Part shown: one piece after another, positions 34,867 to 46,470 of the stretch
How the letters are laid out: each line of letters opens with the position of its first letter
Position numbering within the stretch: position 1 is the stretch's first letter
Assembly (NCBI GenBank): GCA_022495005.1
Contig: JAGYXB010000101.1
Span: 434,001 to 498,000, forward strand
Source of the DNA: Rhyacophila brunnea
Taxonomy: Eukaryota > Arthropoda > Insecta > Trichoptera > Rhyacophilidae
Direction of reading: 5' to 3'
Length of the DNA: 64,000 bases
The notes under the pieces: model-generated
The model's database searches: none
What the model was told of the DNA's origin: nothing
Seen by the model: only the letters and a program-made list of their open reading frames with translations
Made by a program: the position numbers and the translations under genes

Positions 34867-36904
34867 ATGATTCAAGAAAACTATTTTGCTTTCATAAGCG
34901 GTATATGTGCAGCCGGAGGGAGTTTTTTTGGTAAATTATTTGGAAATACCAGTTTGTCGGTAAGTTCAATTTTTGACATTATTTGACAGCTGGTTAACCA
35001 TAGATACTCAAAAGTGCAGCTTGCTTGTTGTATTTGTATGCAGTATTACCTATATGTAATTTATTAGGTATTCCAAATATTAATTTTGTAAAATATAATA
35101 AAAGTATTAATTGCTGTGCAATGTAAAATTTATTTAGTACTTATGCAATACAACGACACAATAATAATATGTTATTTCCGCGGTCTGGTCATTATTTGAC
35201 AGATAAAATCAATTCGAAACTTAATGCTCCTGATCCATGGCGATCGACTTCTAATTCTTATAAGAATTTTTGGTTTTTTTATTTCTTCAATAAAAATATT
35301 CATAGGTAGGTAGGCTAAATATCTGCAAAAACAAAATAATTTTTATAGTACCTAATGCTCAAATTACACTGGCAGATTGCGTCTGGCCCGATTGTCCGCC
35401 ACGATTGCCAAAATCTATGATCTATGGTTTTTCGGATCGTGAGCAAATTGAAACAAATTCTATTTCCGTTTGTCACGATCCATTCATTAGCAAGCGAAGC
35501 TTGTGTTTGATATTTCGATTATATAATTTTCATATGAGAAAATGAGGATCCACATAAATAAAAGTATTTCCAAAACATGATAAAATTCTAAGAGTATTTT
35601 TATGGATATAGTACTTTCCATATACCTATCAGAAGATTTCAATCGTGTCAATGTAACGTCATTTTGCAATTCATCAATTGTAATTCGAAATTCCCCACAT
35701 CCATCGGAAAAATCATTGCGATGAAAACTGCAAATTTTATGAACGTAATTAAAATCAGTAAATTTCTTGTTAAATAATCCAATATTTCTTCTAATTATTA
35801 TAGTGATATAACCTTTGTAATCATAGTGTTCCTTGTACAGAACAAGACTGGAAAACAGAATAAAACGTATTTTTAAAATCAGTTGTTAAAATATTGGAAC
35901 ACGTGTTGTGGATTAACAAATTTAAAATACGGAAATCATCAATATTTTCAAAATTCACACTCGTAATTATTGTGATCGACCAAATTTTGCTTCGAGATCG
36001 ATCAGTTGGGAACCCTTGATTAGGGCAATACCAATGTTAATAAAAATCTTCATAGCAAAACACAATGGCAACTAGACTAGTCCATCATGTAGTTTCCGTT
36101 TTGAGGAAAAGGTTGTCGATCTCTACTCTACACTCTATGTAATGATTGTAGAGTTTAAGTCAAAATTATTATAGTCGAGTTTAAATTTAAATATTTTCTG
36201 CAAAAATAAACAAAAATAATCACCATGTCGTTTTCTATTTGAATATTTATTGTACATATGTTAAACATTGTCAAATGTAATAATTTATTAATAGCATGTG
36301 TATTTATATTTTAGGAGAACCCTTTGATAGGATGTTCTTTTTTTGTCGCAATGTTAATAATGAATGGAATGATGTGGACATTTTTCGCTAAATCACTAAG
36401 CACGTCAAAAACTTCAGTGGGCCCTACAGTGGCATCTGCAGCAACTAATTATTTACTATCGGTGAGTAATGAAAAAAAATTATGATTCATCATAAAAATT
36501 TAATTTCTTTATTGGTTAATTTCAAAGAGGTTTTAACTATTGCACTGCAAAAATCGTGCAGAACTCACTTACAGTTTTGACTTACCTGTACTATAGCCAT
36601 ATAAAACCTTATTAGCAGCACGCCGCTTCATACCAATGGGTCGAGACTTCATGCAGGCCGATCATTGAACTGTCACGATTGCTTTACGAATTGAGCTAAA
36701 ATGATATCCTACATTGTGATCAATGGTTCAGTTACCTTTTAATTATCTTTGAACACATTAATGATAATATTGTATTTGCAGGGATTCCTAGGAGTTTTCA
36801 TCTTTGGAGAAACTACTTCCTTGCTCTCATGGTCTGGCACTTTTTTGGTATTATTGGGACTTATTTTGATATCAAGAGGAAACCAGAAACAGCATGAAAA
36901 ATGA
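34867..36904 (+). CDS. TMEM42: TMEM42-like membrane protein, three exons, 120 aa
   Basis: Exons 34867-34959, 36315-36461 and 36782-36904, all with GT-AG borders and phase 0 joins, give 120 residues. It resembles TMEM42, a small multi-pass protein of the drug/metabolite transporter (EamA-like) superfamily with unknown substrate. Conserved pieces: FISGICAAGGSFFGKL in the first helix, IMNGMMWTFFAKSL and TVASAATNYLLS in the second exon, and GVFIFGETTSLLSW plus LLGLILISRG in the last. Four hydrophobic segments are visible. The protein is somewhat shorter than the roughly 160-residue vertebrate form, mainly at the N-terminus. The ATG at 34867 was chosen because it directly precedes the first conserved segment; an in-frame upstream ATG at 34759 would add 36 residues without family support. 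Confidence 0.88.
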
Positions 36905-37016
36905 TTTAGTGTAATATATAAGATTAGATAGGTAACCATTACATACATTAGTTATATTGGTGGTGTGTCACCGGCCAAGAAATTTTCTAGTCAATCGGCC
37001 TAAAATTAAGTTATAC

Positions 37017-37243
37017 AATATAGAACATACATAATTTGAAAACATTTCATGCATATATCCACTAGAAAAAATCTTTTTTAGAACAAAGTACAACACCAGA
37101 CGGTTGTCAGTGTGTTTTTCCAATTAAGCTACGGGCATCCTACTTAATTAGGAAAATTTTAATTAGTAGTTTTTACATGAAATGCTTATTAAATTTTGTT
37201 ACAAGATGAGATGTTTCTAATATGTATGTTCATTATAATATAG
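37017..37243 (-). mobile_element. Inverted-repeat element carrying a tRNA-like module, copy 2
   Basis: GAACATACATAATTTGAAAA at the left is mirrored at the right (complement of GAACATACATATTAGAAACA). In the middle, on the minus strand, is AAGTAGGATGCCCGTAGC followed by TTAATTGG, the 5' half of the tRNA-like module seen at 22005; its 3' half is replaced by unrelated sequence. Confidence 0.6.
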
Positions 37244-37648
37244 AATGTTACATTCTCAAATCTTGTGTCTTATTCGTTGAATAGGACAATATACATAAAC
37301 TCAATGGAAATTGGTATTTTTTTCAAAACAAAGTATTGAAACTGAATGAATTAAGTATATTATTAATACTTTGGACGCTGAAGACGCACATGCGCGTAAT
37401 GAACAGGCGGCCGATCGATGTAATTAATGTGCATTTTAAAGGTGCTAATTAAAAAATCATTATATAGTCAGCAGCGAATGAGTTAAATACTGAGAGACTC
37501 AGAGGATGTTAAAATGTAATAAACTCAGCAAGACTATGAATTATTGCATAATATATCAGTCGACAGTTGGAAAAAAGGCAGACAAATCAAATTTTTTCCG
37601 ATATACCAATATTTTTCCCGGTTCCCATATGCATATGGCATATAACTA
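37244..37648. other. AT-rich stretch without recognised genes
   Basis: No exon or transposon end was recognised behind the TMEM42 gene here; no clear polyadenylation signal for TMEM42 was fixed either. Confidence 0.35.
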
Positions 37649-37815
37649 CAGTGAAAACAAAACAATGATTCGGTTGGTTGATGGTGTGCGTGCGGATGTT
37701 TACCCCTACTAGTGTTACTAATTACCTGGCAGCCGATGTACTCGTAGCGCTGACAACGGTATACATATTCGTACACATACAATCCACAAACCGAATCATT
37801 GTTTTGTTTTTACTG
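37649..37815. mobile_element. Short MITE with CAGTGAAAACAAAACAATG ends
   Basis: A 167-bp element with inverted repeats of about 31 bp (CAGTGAAAACAAAACAATGA / complement of CAGTAAAAACAAAACAATGA), flanked by TA on both sides, which fits Tc1/mariner/pogo-type insertion. Non-coding. Confidence 0.75.
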
Positions 37816-37817
37816 TA

Positions 37818-38404
37818 CCTACCTATGTTATATTGAATAATTATGTTACGTAACAACATATGTTCTTAAACAGATAAGTTCATTCTTAATATTAAACTAT
37901 TGTTATCAGAACTTGAAATGGAAAAGTTAACGAACCGGAGCGGTCGACAATTTTCTGAAGATATTACATATTAACATACTCGTGGTTATCAAATTTTATA
38001 AAAATAAGTATGTTATATGACCTATCTAGATCAGACGGTTAAATTATTTTATCTACGAGATCGAGCGATAATTTTACCGATTTCACGAACCAGAACGGCG
38101 CTCCGGTGGACTTTGGTTGATTTCGAACCCCGATTATTATGAAAGTATCAACAACAAAGACTGAAGTTAATTTAATACAATATGCATGTAGCTATTTTAT
38201 AGCACATCTGACCCAATGTTTGATCCAAACTGATGCTACATTATTTTCCATAATAATTACATTATGAAAAAATAACAATAGATCATGGACTGTTATATTA
38301 ACCTATGAATCTTGGAACATTTTTAACGTTAACAATTTTTGAGATAATAAAAATATCAAACGATACATACAAACATAATTTAAAAAATCTTTTTGGAAGA
38401 CCTT
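37818..38404. other. AT-rich stretch without recognised genes
   Basis: Nothing recognisable until the simple-repeat tail of the LINE fragment at about 38405. Confidence 0.35.
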
Positions 38405-38446
38405 TTTCTTCTTCTTCTTCTTTTCTTCTTTGGCCATATCCGCCCC

Positions 38447-39103
38447 TTAGCTGGAGCATATGGACACCACGCGGCGCCTCCAAGAATCCCTGTCGCTCGC
38501 CAGTCTTCTTGCTTCGTTCCAGGTCAAACCAGCATCCCGTAGCTCCGCCGTATACACTCTGTAGATTGTATTTAGCGGCCTTCCAGGACGCCGGAATCCA
38601 GTCGGCTTGAAGAACAGGCAAGCCAGGTTAAAGTTCTCTTCTGGCATCCGCAGCATGTGGTCGAGCCAGGTCCAACGTCGCCTCTTCACTTTCAGCGTGA
38701 TGAGAGGCTGCTTGGTGCGTTCTCTTATCTCCTCGTTGCTCCTAAAGTCATACCACCGCAAACCCAGTATTCGTCGCAAACATCTGTTTTCGAAGCTCAG
38801 TATACGGTTGTTCTGAGCCTTCGTAAGGTGCCATGATTCGCTACCGTAAAGCAGCACTGTCAGAATGCAAACGTTGAATAGGCGGCATTTGGTTTTGACC
38901 GAGTACAATCGTGAGTCCCAGACATTTCGCATCGAGTTGAATGTTGCTCCAGCCATTCCCATTCGGATAGCGAGCTCTTTCTGCAAAATGCCATCTCCCG
39001 TGATGTGTACCCCCAGGTACTTGAAGCTGTCAACGCTCTCGATGTTTTGTCCATCGCTAATCAGAGGGAAATCTGGATCAAATTTATCAATCATCTTTAA
39101 CAA
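38447..39103 (-). pseudogene. 5'-truncated LINE fragment: C-terminal end of a reverse transcriptase ORF
   Basis: On the minus strand a 218-codon frame encodes the C-terminal end of a non-LTR retrotransposon polyprotein, RTE-like: FKYLGVHITGDG, KCRLFNVCILTVLLYGSESW, ENRCLRRILGLRWYD and GRPLNTIYRV. The catalytic palm motifs are missing because the copy is 5'-truncated. A GAA-type simple repeat follows the stop (about 38405-38425), as expected for an RTE-like tail. The reading frame is intact where present, so the copy is not old. Confidence 0.85.
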
Positions 39104-39334
39104 AACACCTACACAGCAGACCCTTTTTAGGAGTGGTAAAAAAAGTTGTCGACTTCGATTTTTTTGATCAGTTTTTTTGTTGTCTTGGGTTCTGAAACAA
39201 AAACTATTAAGAAACCCTGATTATATGATAACCCTTTTTATTGATTTAGTTGATTGTCTAGCTAAATAAAATTATTGTTAATTTTGTGAAAATATATTTT
39301 TTTTACTATCATTATTGTTTTATTTTTGTCCATT

Positions 39335-39811
39335 AATTTGTTCACACTGTTTTTTGTCGATGTTCAAAATTAAAATTGGATATACTGTTATAAAATAGAC
39401 TCAGAGAAGATTGAAATTCATCTGTGGTAGGCAATATTCATGGATGTTACAGGAACTAGTCTCAGTAACAAATGTACTATAATAATAATTAGAAATTTGT
39501 TCACACTGTTTTTTGTCGATGTTCAAAATTAAAATTGGATATACTGTTATAAAATAGGCTCAGAGAAGATTTAAATTCATCTGTGGTAGGCAATATTCAC
39601 GGATGTTACAGGAACTAGTCTCAGTAACAAATGTACTATAATAATAATTAGAAATTTGTTCATACTGTTTTTTGTCGATGTTCAAAATTAAAATTGGATA
39701 TACTGTTATAAAATAGACTCAGAGAAGATTGAAATTCATCTGTGGTAGGCAATATTCATGGATGTTACAGGAACTAGTCTCAGTAACAAATGTACTATAA
39801 TAATAATTAGA
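39335..39811 (+). repeat. Three tandem copies of a 159-bp repeat
   Basis: A unit of 159 bp starting near TTTGTTCACACTGTTTTTTG occurs three times head to tail (starts near 39337, 39496 and 39655) with only a few substitutions between copies. Non-coding. It resembles a short satellite block or the tandem part of a transposon, and is followed at once by the repeat at 39811. Confidence 0.9.
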
Positions 39812-39880
39812 AGTGGAACGAAACTTAAAAGGAAGCTCTCGACTTTTGTGGGGATTTTTGTAAAAATATTGGAGAGTTAT
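39811..39880 (+). repeat. Dispersed 70-bp repeat, partner at 46880-46948
   Basis: TGGAACGAAACTTAAAA, CTCTCGACTTTTGT and GGGATTTTTGTAAAAATATT occur in the same order and orientation at 46880-46948. Confidence 0.75.
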
Positions 39881-39942
39881 ATATAGTTATATATAGATAG
39901 GAAAAATGCTATCCTATACTATACATACATATTAGGTATAAT

Positions 39943-40794
39943 AATTGAGCGTAGTTATGCACAAAGCAGCCAAGCCACAATTTTGAAAAAAATGAGTTAT
40001 TGTGATTTCCATAATCTCACACGTTTGTTTTACGTTCTGCACAAATCAGCTAAGCTGCTGTCATACAAACATCTCATATAAATGCGTTTTAAAGATTTTG
40101 CAAATTGCAGAATATGACATTTTCGATTTGCATAAAGCAACCAAGCTGCTGTCATACAAAATGTCATATAAATGCGTTCTAAAAATATGCAATATTCGTT
40201 CTGCAAAAAGCAGCCAAATGATAATAATTTGTACTTACGTACATTTTTAAAATCGTGACTGTAAGGTATGTTTTTCTACATTCAATTAATAAACATTATT
40301 TTCTCAATTACATTATATGTTTTTCATTTCATTTTATTATATATAATATAATATACAGATTTTTCATATAAAAAATAGTGCCAGGCAGCTAAATATTGAT
40401 GTATAATTTACAAGTTTTTCGAATTATTTTCAGAATTTTGAAATTCCCATAATAATTAAGTAACTTAGAAGGCTATTTTTAAAGAAAATAATCAAAAATA
40501 AAGACTTTTCTTACAAAAATAAGAGATGGCTGCATTCTGCAGAATGCACATTCTAAAAAAAACCATTTTACTCAAAACACCTGGACTGCTAAAACACCAA
40601 AATTTCATAGATTATATGCTTTTATCTCTTCAAAAGTTATACAAAATCATATATATATATATCTATCATTCAAAAAGTATACACAGTATACAGAGGCTTT
40701 GCTGATTTAAAGAAACACAATTTACATAAAAGTGCTTCTATCTCTGTTTGAGGTTTGTGTGGCTCGGCTGCTTTGTGCATAACTACGCTCAATT
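39943..40794. mobile_element. Transposon-like element with about 37-bp inverted ends
   Basis: The ends AATTGAGCGTAGTTATGCAC and its complement continue for about 37 bp with one or two mismatches (AAAGCAGCC[A/G]AGCCACA). Inside, a segment of about 75-95 bp is repeated (AAGCTGCTGTCATACAAA near 40053 and 40147). No transposase. Superfamily unclear. Confidence 0.75.
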
Positions 40795-40890
40795 GCAAAT
40801 TACCAATCATTAACATCACGCAATTAACTTATTAATGTGTTTACATTCAGATTGGTGACTGTACTAGTGTACAAAAAATGGGACTATACC

Positions 40891-41154
40891 TAAATCGCAG
40901 TTCTCGGTTTCCAATGAATACGTCAAAATATTTATCAGAATCACTACCGCCTTGCTCTACAAAGATATTTCCAGGGTTTTTGCAAGGCGGTTGCATAGGC
41001 CCATGCCGAATTATAATTAGCAATACCCAATACGGGTAGACGAGTTGTTTTTAATAAGTCATTTTTCTCAGCCGGCACAAATTCCTCTTGACTTGGCACC
41101 AAATAGAGTAGTTTGCGTGCCAAAGTCCTTACAAACTTCGATGAAGGCATCTAG
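40891..41154 (-). other. Unidentified coding-like fragment
   Basis: On the minus strand a good acceptor (TTGTTTTCTAG) precedes an open frame beginning MPSSKFVRTLARKLLYLVPS and containing LKTTRLPVLGIANYNS. It then reads into a stop, while the +1 frame continues plausibly (MQPPCKNPGNIFVEQGG, DKYFDVFIGN) up to a possible donor at about 40891. I do not recognise the protein. The apparent frameshift suggests a decayed exon or transposon gene rather than a working gene. Confidence 0.25.
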
Positions 41155-41604
41155 AAAACAAAATTAGCTCATCAAGCAGTGGCATAGCTAGAGTAAGAGT
41201 AAATATGCAAAACGTTGTGGCCAACAATTTCAGACCGATATTTGTTTATTTTATAATATTACTAGCTGACCCGGCGAATTTCATACCGCCTCAGAATCAA
41301 GAAATCTTGTGTTAACTTATTAGTTGAATGAAATTCAGTTTTTTATTAAGTTAAAATGAATACTCAAAATGAATCAAGTTCAATAAATGTGCAAAAATCA
41401 AATCAAAATGAAAAGTATTTTAATTTCATTGAAATGAATGTAATTCACGTGGCAGCAAGGCATTTGCTTTATTGAAGCGAATCGAAATGATTCGCGTAGC
41501 ATTGTTGCACTACTTTCTGTTAAACTATTTGCTGGATGGGTCGCACTCGGGTCGATTCCCTTCATTGAAGCACCTTGTGATATTTGACATTTTTCGTTTT
41601 GTTG

Positions 41605-44600
41605 TCAGAAGTTTTGAGTGAGAACGAACAAAGCAGATGGGCTGCCGACACGTGAACATGCTACGTACAATTGACCGTGAGAGAAACAATCATTTTCTAG
41701 ATTCAGGCCACAAACACTCAAGGATTGTGATTTGTTGATCGTCATGGCGAATGCACGACAAATCGGAAATTGAATTCGTTTAAACTCGAATGGCATATCG
41801 ATTGGGATCATCGGAATTCTCGGAATGAGAACTTCCTCACCTTTGAACATTTCTTTGATTATCGTCGCGTGAATCACATTGCCCATGAGTTTTCTCACCA
41901 CCAAACGCGTTCCGTTACATAGTTTTGGTTGGTTCAGATTTCAAAGCATGATGACTACCGAGCCAACCTTCAGTTGTTAATTGTGCGGTGGCAAGCCAGG
42001 CAGATCCAAAAATTCAGTTGGATAGTTGGTTGCTTCGTCTCCGTTTGTTACACAGTCGATAGATTTTAAGGAATGCAGTGGACCAACGATTTCATTTTGA
42101 ATTGTGAAGTTTAAGTGATCCACATCTTTGTTCTTTGCCGCAAGACTGCTCGTTCACTCAACCAATTGTAATTTTTGTGGTTAGCAATGATGTTCGGTAA
42201 CACTTTGTTGATGAGTTCGTCCTTAGTTAAATTTAGAAAAATTCAGCGGAAACGAAATCAATCCGCTCGATTCATCGACAGGAACACGGCCGTTACCGAT
42301 AGTCAGCAATTGCTTGGAGAAATCTTCGGCAGATGGATCGTTTAGCAATGCAACTCGCATGTTTGTCGTCAGCTGAAGTTTCATCACATAGCGCCACAGA
42401 GTCGATGATTTGAGGCAAGCATTTATTTCATCGGCAGCGGTCGATCTTGGGGGTTTGGGTCGAAATCCCGAAGGCCGGAATCCCGAAGGCCGAAATCCCG
42501 AATGCTGAAATCCCGAATGGCCGAAATCCCGAAAGCATAAATCCCTAAAGCCGAAATCCCGAAGGCCAAAATCCCGAATTCCGAAATCCCGAACGCTGAA
42601 ATCCCGAATGGCCGGAATCCCGAAGGCCGAAATCCCGAAAAATACAAACAGCAATAATTGCGCAATCTTAACACTTATCTTGAATTGCGCAATTTTTACA
42701 AGAGAGACAAAAAACATTTTTTGTAGAACAAATGGGTTGATTAGCGATTAACATACTGACATGACCCGGCTCACGGCTAGCTCAATAATGCTACCGGGCC
42801 GTCACTGAGGAGACTAGTGATGAACTAGGAGAGGTGGATCTCCTTTGTAGTATCACAACTTTTGAATTCCCGAATAAAACTCTCAGCTGGTGTGGTGCCG
42901 AATTTATCCAGGTTCTAGAGTTCACGGTCCACAATAAAGTTAACTGTCATTGTTCCCGTAATTAAATCTCATTAAAGTATCAGCAAACTATTTATTTGTT
43001 CACTATAGGATCTCTGTGAAATCTTTCACGAGTTCCCAAAAAGTCACACCTAATTCAGAGAATGTATACGCCGATATTCTTTGGATATTTTTGATTCATG
43101 AAATATTTTCCCATAAGAAAGAAAATATGAATTATTCTTTGGTCACACAGTATTAGGTTTATAAAAGAATAGAATTATTTTATTGTTGTTTATAAAGTTT
43201 ATTTATGTTCACAGTGTATTTACAAATATTTACTTGTGTTTACAGACTTGTTTACAAAAGGTTTGCTTAATGTTTACAAATTTATTTACTAAAATTTGTT
43301 TTTATGTTTATGAATTTGTTTACTAAAATCTATTTTATGATTATGTTTACTTAATAAAGTTTCAAAAATTTATTTTATAATCCCGAAAAGATTTGTAAAA
43401 TTTATTATTACAGACTGAGTTTATTAATTTGTTTTTATAAACAAATCCGATCGCGTAATTTATCCCGATTACGTCACCTCGTAGGATGAGTAATGAAAAA
43501 TAAAATTACTCCGCGTGTACGTCACTACCGGCAGATACGTGCTATTCGCGCTGCGTTTTAGCGGCCGACGTCACTACAGACAGATACGTGTTATTCGCGC
43601 TACGTTTTGCCCGTCGAAGGGGACTTACTGGTACGTATGAATCGCGAATGTACTGAGAACCATGTCTCACAAGCTTGCAGTGAGGACTGCTGCTTGCTGA
43701 AGATCGCTGGTGAAGAGTGTAGAAACTAATGATTTTACGGGAAAAAGTGGTCGCCTTTTATACCCTTCGGATAGAGGTTTAACAGGAAACAGTCCGTAAG
43801 GGATAGCAGATGTATATCTTTCTCTCACGGGATGAATTTACGTATATCCCCCGTTCCTGGCAACTTTCTAATAGAGATATCTTCTAATTTAGTCGGGTTA
43901 AATTTACTCTACTTTATTTTCGCAAAATTAAGACTTAATAGGGGTGTTTTAAGCACCCTCTAGAACATGTCCCTTAAATGCGCAGTTGGGATGACGTAAG
44001 CAAAATAGTTGATTTTATATGATTTTTCGTGTTTAAACGAAGGGGAAAGTTTCTAGCTTTCCAACGAGGTATCGGAATAGGTATTCGGGTACTAAATAAG
44101 GGAATGGCCGTCTTTAAATTTAAAATGTCAAAATGAAAGGTTGACACCCACGTACTAGTCCTTTCCACCACTCTTGGCCTTTTTAGGCCAATAGAATTTT
44201 ACTAAGCTTTAATAAAACTGTTTGAAGCCGCAGAAATTTTCTCATTCGATATCTACCTTTTGGGGCGAATATTATTACGAGAAAATACTATAATATTATA
44301 CTTAACATTTCAACTTAAATATATAAATGCTTAATCCTAACAAGATGTTATACACGAGTAGTTACTAACTTATTTAATCTTGCATAGTGACTTTTATATA
44401 GTAATATGGATGTAACCTTGAATCTATTTTTACCTTGCGAGCCAGCACAGCTGGGCCGTAAATTCTAGTCGGACAGAATTCAGTTAAAGTTCAAGGTCAC
44501 ACGTTAATTTGTATTTTTAGTTACAGTATTTGATTCTTTTATTACTTAGGATGCGATTAAGATTTATTATTGTTTATGGGTAGAAACCCATCTATACCAG

Positions 44601-46470
44601 AATCTCAAGTTTTTCCAATTGTTACTTTTACAATATTCATTATAGTCAGCAAGTTATAGCATTAACAAAATTTATAATTATAATTACGCGTCTATAGATA
44701 TAGATACGCGTTTACAATATTTTTATAACGGTAGTTAGCTTCTATCTTGTATTGATAAAATTAGTATTAAAATTCTTTATTCACAATTATACAGTATATA
44801 AATTTATAAATATTCAATTTTCTTTTCCAATTTTCATACACTTCCATTATTGCTATAAAAGCTATTGAAGCATGTACTTGCTAAATTTTACGTAAACAAT
44901 CTCTTCCATAACTTATTTTCTAAGTTTAATGGAGATTTCCCGGAAATTTATATTAAAAAATACATCGCGCTGTTTCACGACGTGACATTTCGAGGTCTGT
45001 GGTCACAGCGTTCCAATTACACTGGAGCACTCTTGATTTTCGGAGGCGAAAAATTTTTACGTAAAATTTTATTACATTTACAAAGAAAAGGTTAACAACA
45101 TACATTTTACTTCCTAATACTAAACGATTACGCTACTGGTTACCCGTTCATGGTCTTTTTCGACCATTTCTTCCCTGCTTCTTCCATAGTTTAGGACCAT
45201 GGGACTTATATATCCTGTCTGAACCGTGTCGTGAGGTTGTCGCAAGGCTATTGAGAAGTAGAATTGACTACAAGGCTAGATTTGTATAGTTATGTCGTTA
45301 AACCATACTCTGCCACAAACGCTAACTGAAGGTCGGCGTTTCTGCTCGTGTCAATACATTACGCAATTTTTTTCGGATAGACAAAAACCCATTTGTTCTA
45401 CAAAAAATGGTTTTTGTCTCTTGCAAAATTGCGCAATTATTGCTGTTTGTATTTTTTTTATTTTTCGGGATTTCGGCCTTCGGAATTTTGGCTTTCGGGA
45501 TTTCGGTACTTCGGGATTTCGGCCTTCGGGATTTCGGCCTTCGGATTTCGTCCGGCACCTGATCTTGGAATGGCTGGTAGTGTTTGGCGGAAATCGCCAG
45601 ATAGTAGAATCATTGCGCCTCCAAAACTTCTTGAGTCATTGTGCAGATCTTTCATAGTTCGATTGAGCGCTTTTAATGTGCGTTTGTGCGCCATTGTGCA
45701 TTCATCCCAGGTGATGATTTTACTTGCTACCAAAACTTTGGCCATTGCTGAGTCTTTTTCAATGTTGCATGTCGGTTTTTCAGTCGTTTGAAGGTTTAAC
45801 GGCAATTTTAACGCTGCATGAGCCGTTCGGAATCCTTATAGCAACGTGGCCGATATCCCAGAAGAAGCAACTGCTACAGCAATTTCGAATCTCACACGAA
45901 CAGTGGCCAAAATCAATGACATGAGGAATGTCTTCCCATTTCCACCGGGCGCGTCGAGGAAAAATAAGCCACCATTTCCACCATCAATTGCCTTCATTAA
46001 CGTATCGCACACTTCTTTCTGTTGGGGGTTCAACAGCGGTACATTCGTTCGAACTGACTGGTTCAATGCATCTCGATCATATTCATGTTCACGTTCCAAT
46101 TCTCGATTAAAAGCGTCGTTCATTCCACGATGTGGCGTTGGCATTCCTAACTTGACTAACAAATCGATCAAAAGCAAAGCCTGGTTATGTATCTCCTCAT
46201 TCACCCCGAGATCGGGATTCCCTGAACTGACACGAATTCGGAGTAAAATGTCTTCTGACATGTCATCCTTGTACTTGTTCTACAGTTCAGGTGAATTCGA
46301 TGGGAAGCATGTCGAAATAATGATAGCAAATAATGTGCGTGTCTGACTTGGAGATGCAGAAACAATAATAATTGCTTCAGCGATTGTCATATCCCAACGA
46401 GTATCGTTTTCAAGCAAATTGAGCGAGCACAAAATGTTGGGCACACTACACCATTGACAGTTAGACATTT
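41605..46470 (-). pseudogene. Helitron Pif1-like helicase pseudogene, split by an insertion
   Basis: The N-terminal half is on the minus strand at about 46470-45569, with LNPQQKEVCDTLM, the Walker A motif APGGNGKTF, SKIITWDECTMAH and LLSGDFRQTLPAIPRS. The C-terminal half is at about 42442-41605, with ADEINACLKSS, LQLTTNMRVALLNDPS, RAFAMTINKSQSL and YVACSRV. Between the halves lies the element 42451-45560. Further damage: stop codons between 42222 and 41905 (for example after LPGLPPHN) and a frame change near 45836. The helicase half of a RepHel protein unwinds DNA during Helitron rolling-circle transfer; the Rep half is absent. Confidence 0.88.
42451..45560. mobile_element. Fold-back-like element with 15-bp minisatellite arms
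   Basis: 3110 bp inserted in the helicase gene, with an 8-bp duplication GATCTTGG at 42443-42450 and 45561-45568. The left arm has about 12 units and the right arm about 5 units, in inverse orientation, of a 15-bp repeat close to CGAAATCCCGAAGGC. Inside these are inverted stretches with ACAGCAATAATTGCGCAAT and TTTTTGTAGAACAAATGGGT. The centre (about 42740-45340) has no transposase; it includes two imperfect direct repeats with GATACGTG(C/T)TATTCGCGCT near 43530 and 43585. The design resembles Drosophila FB/Galileo elements, but relationship to them is inference. Confidence 0.8.

Noticed and set aside
39335..39811. A CRISPR-like array
   Set aside because: The whole 159-bp unit is repeated without distinct spacers, and the window is eukaryotic.
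42466..42640. A protein-coding pentapeptide-repeat gene
   Set aside because: The open frame is explained by the 15-bp minisatellite arm of a transposon inserted in a helicase pseudogene.
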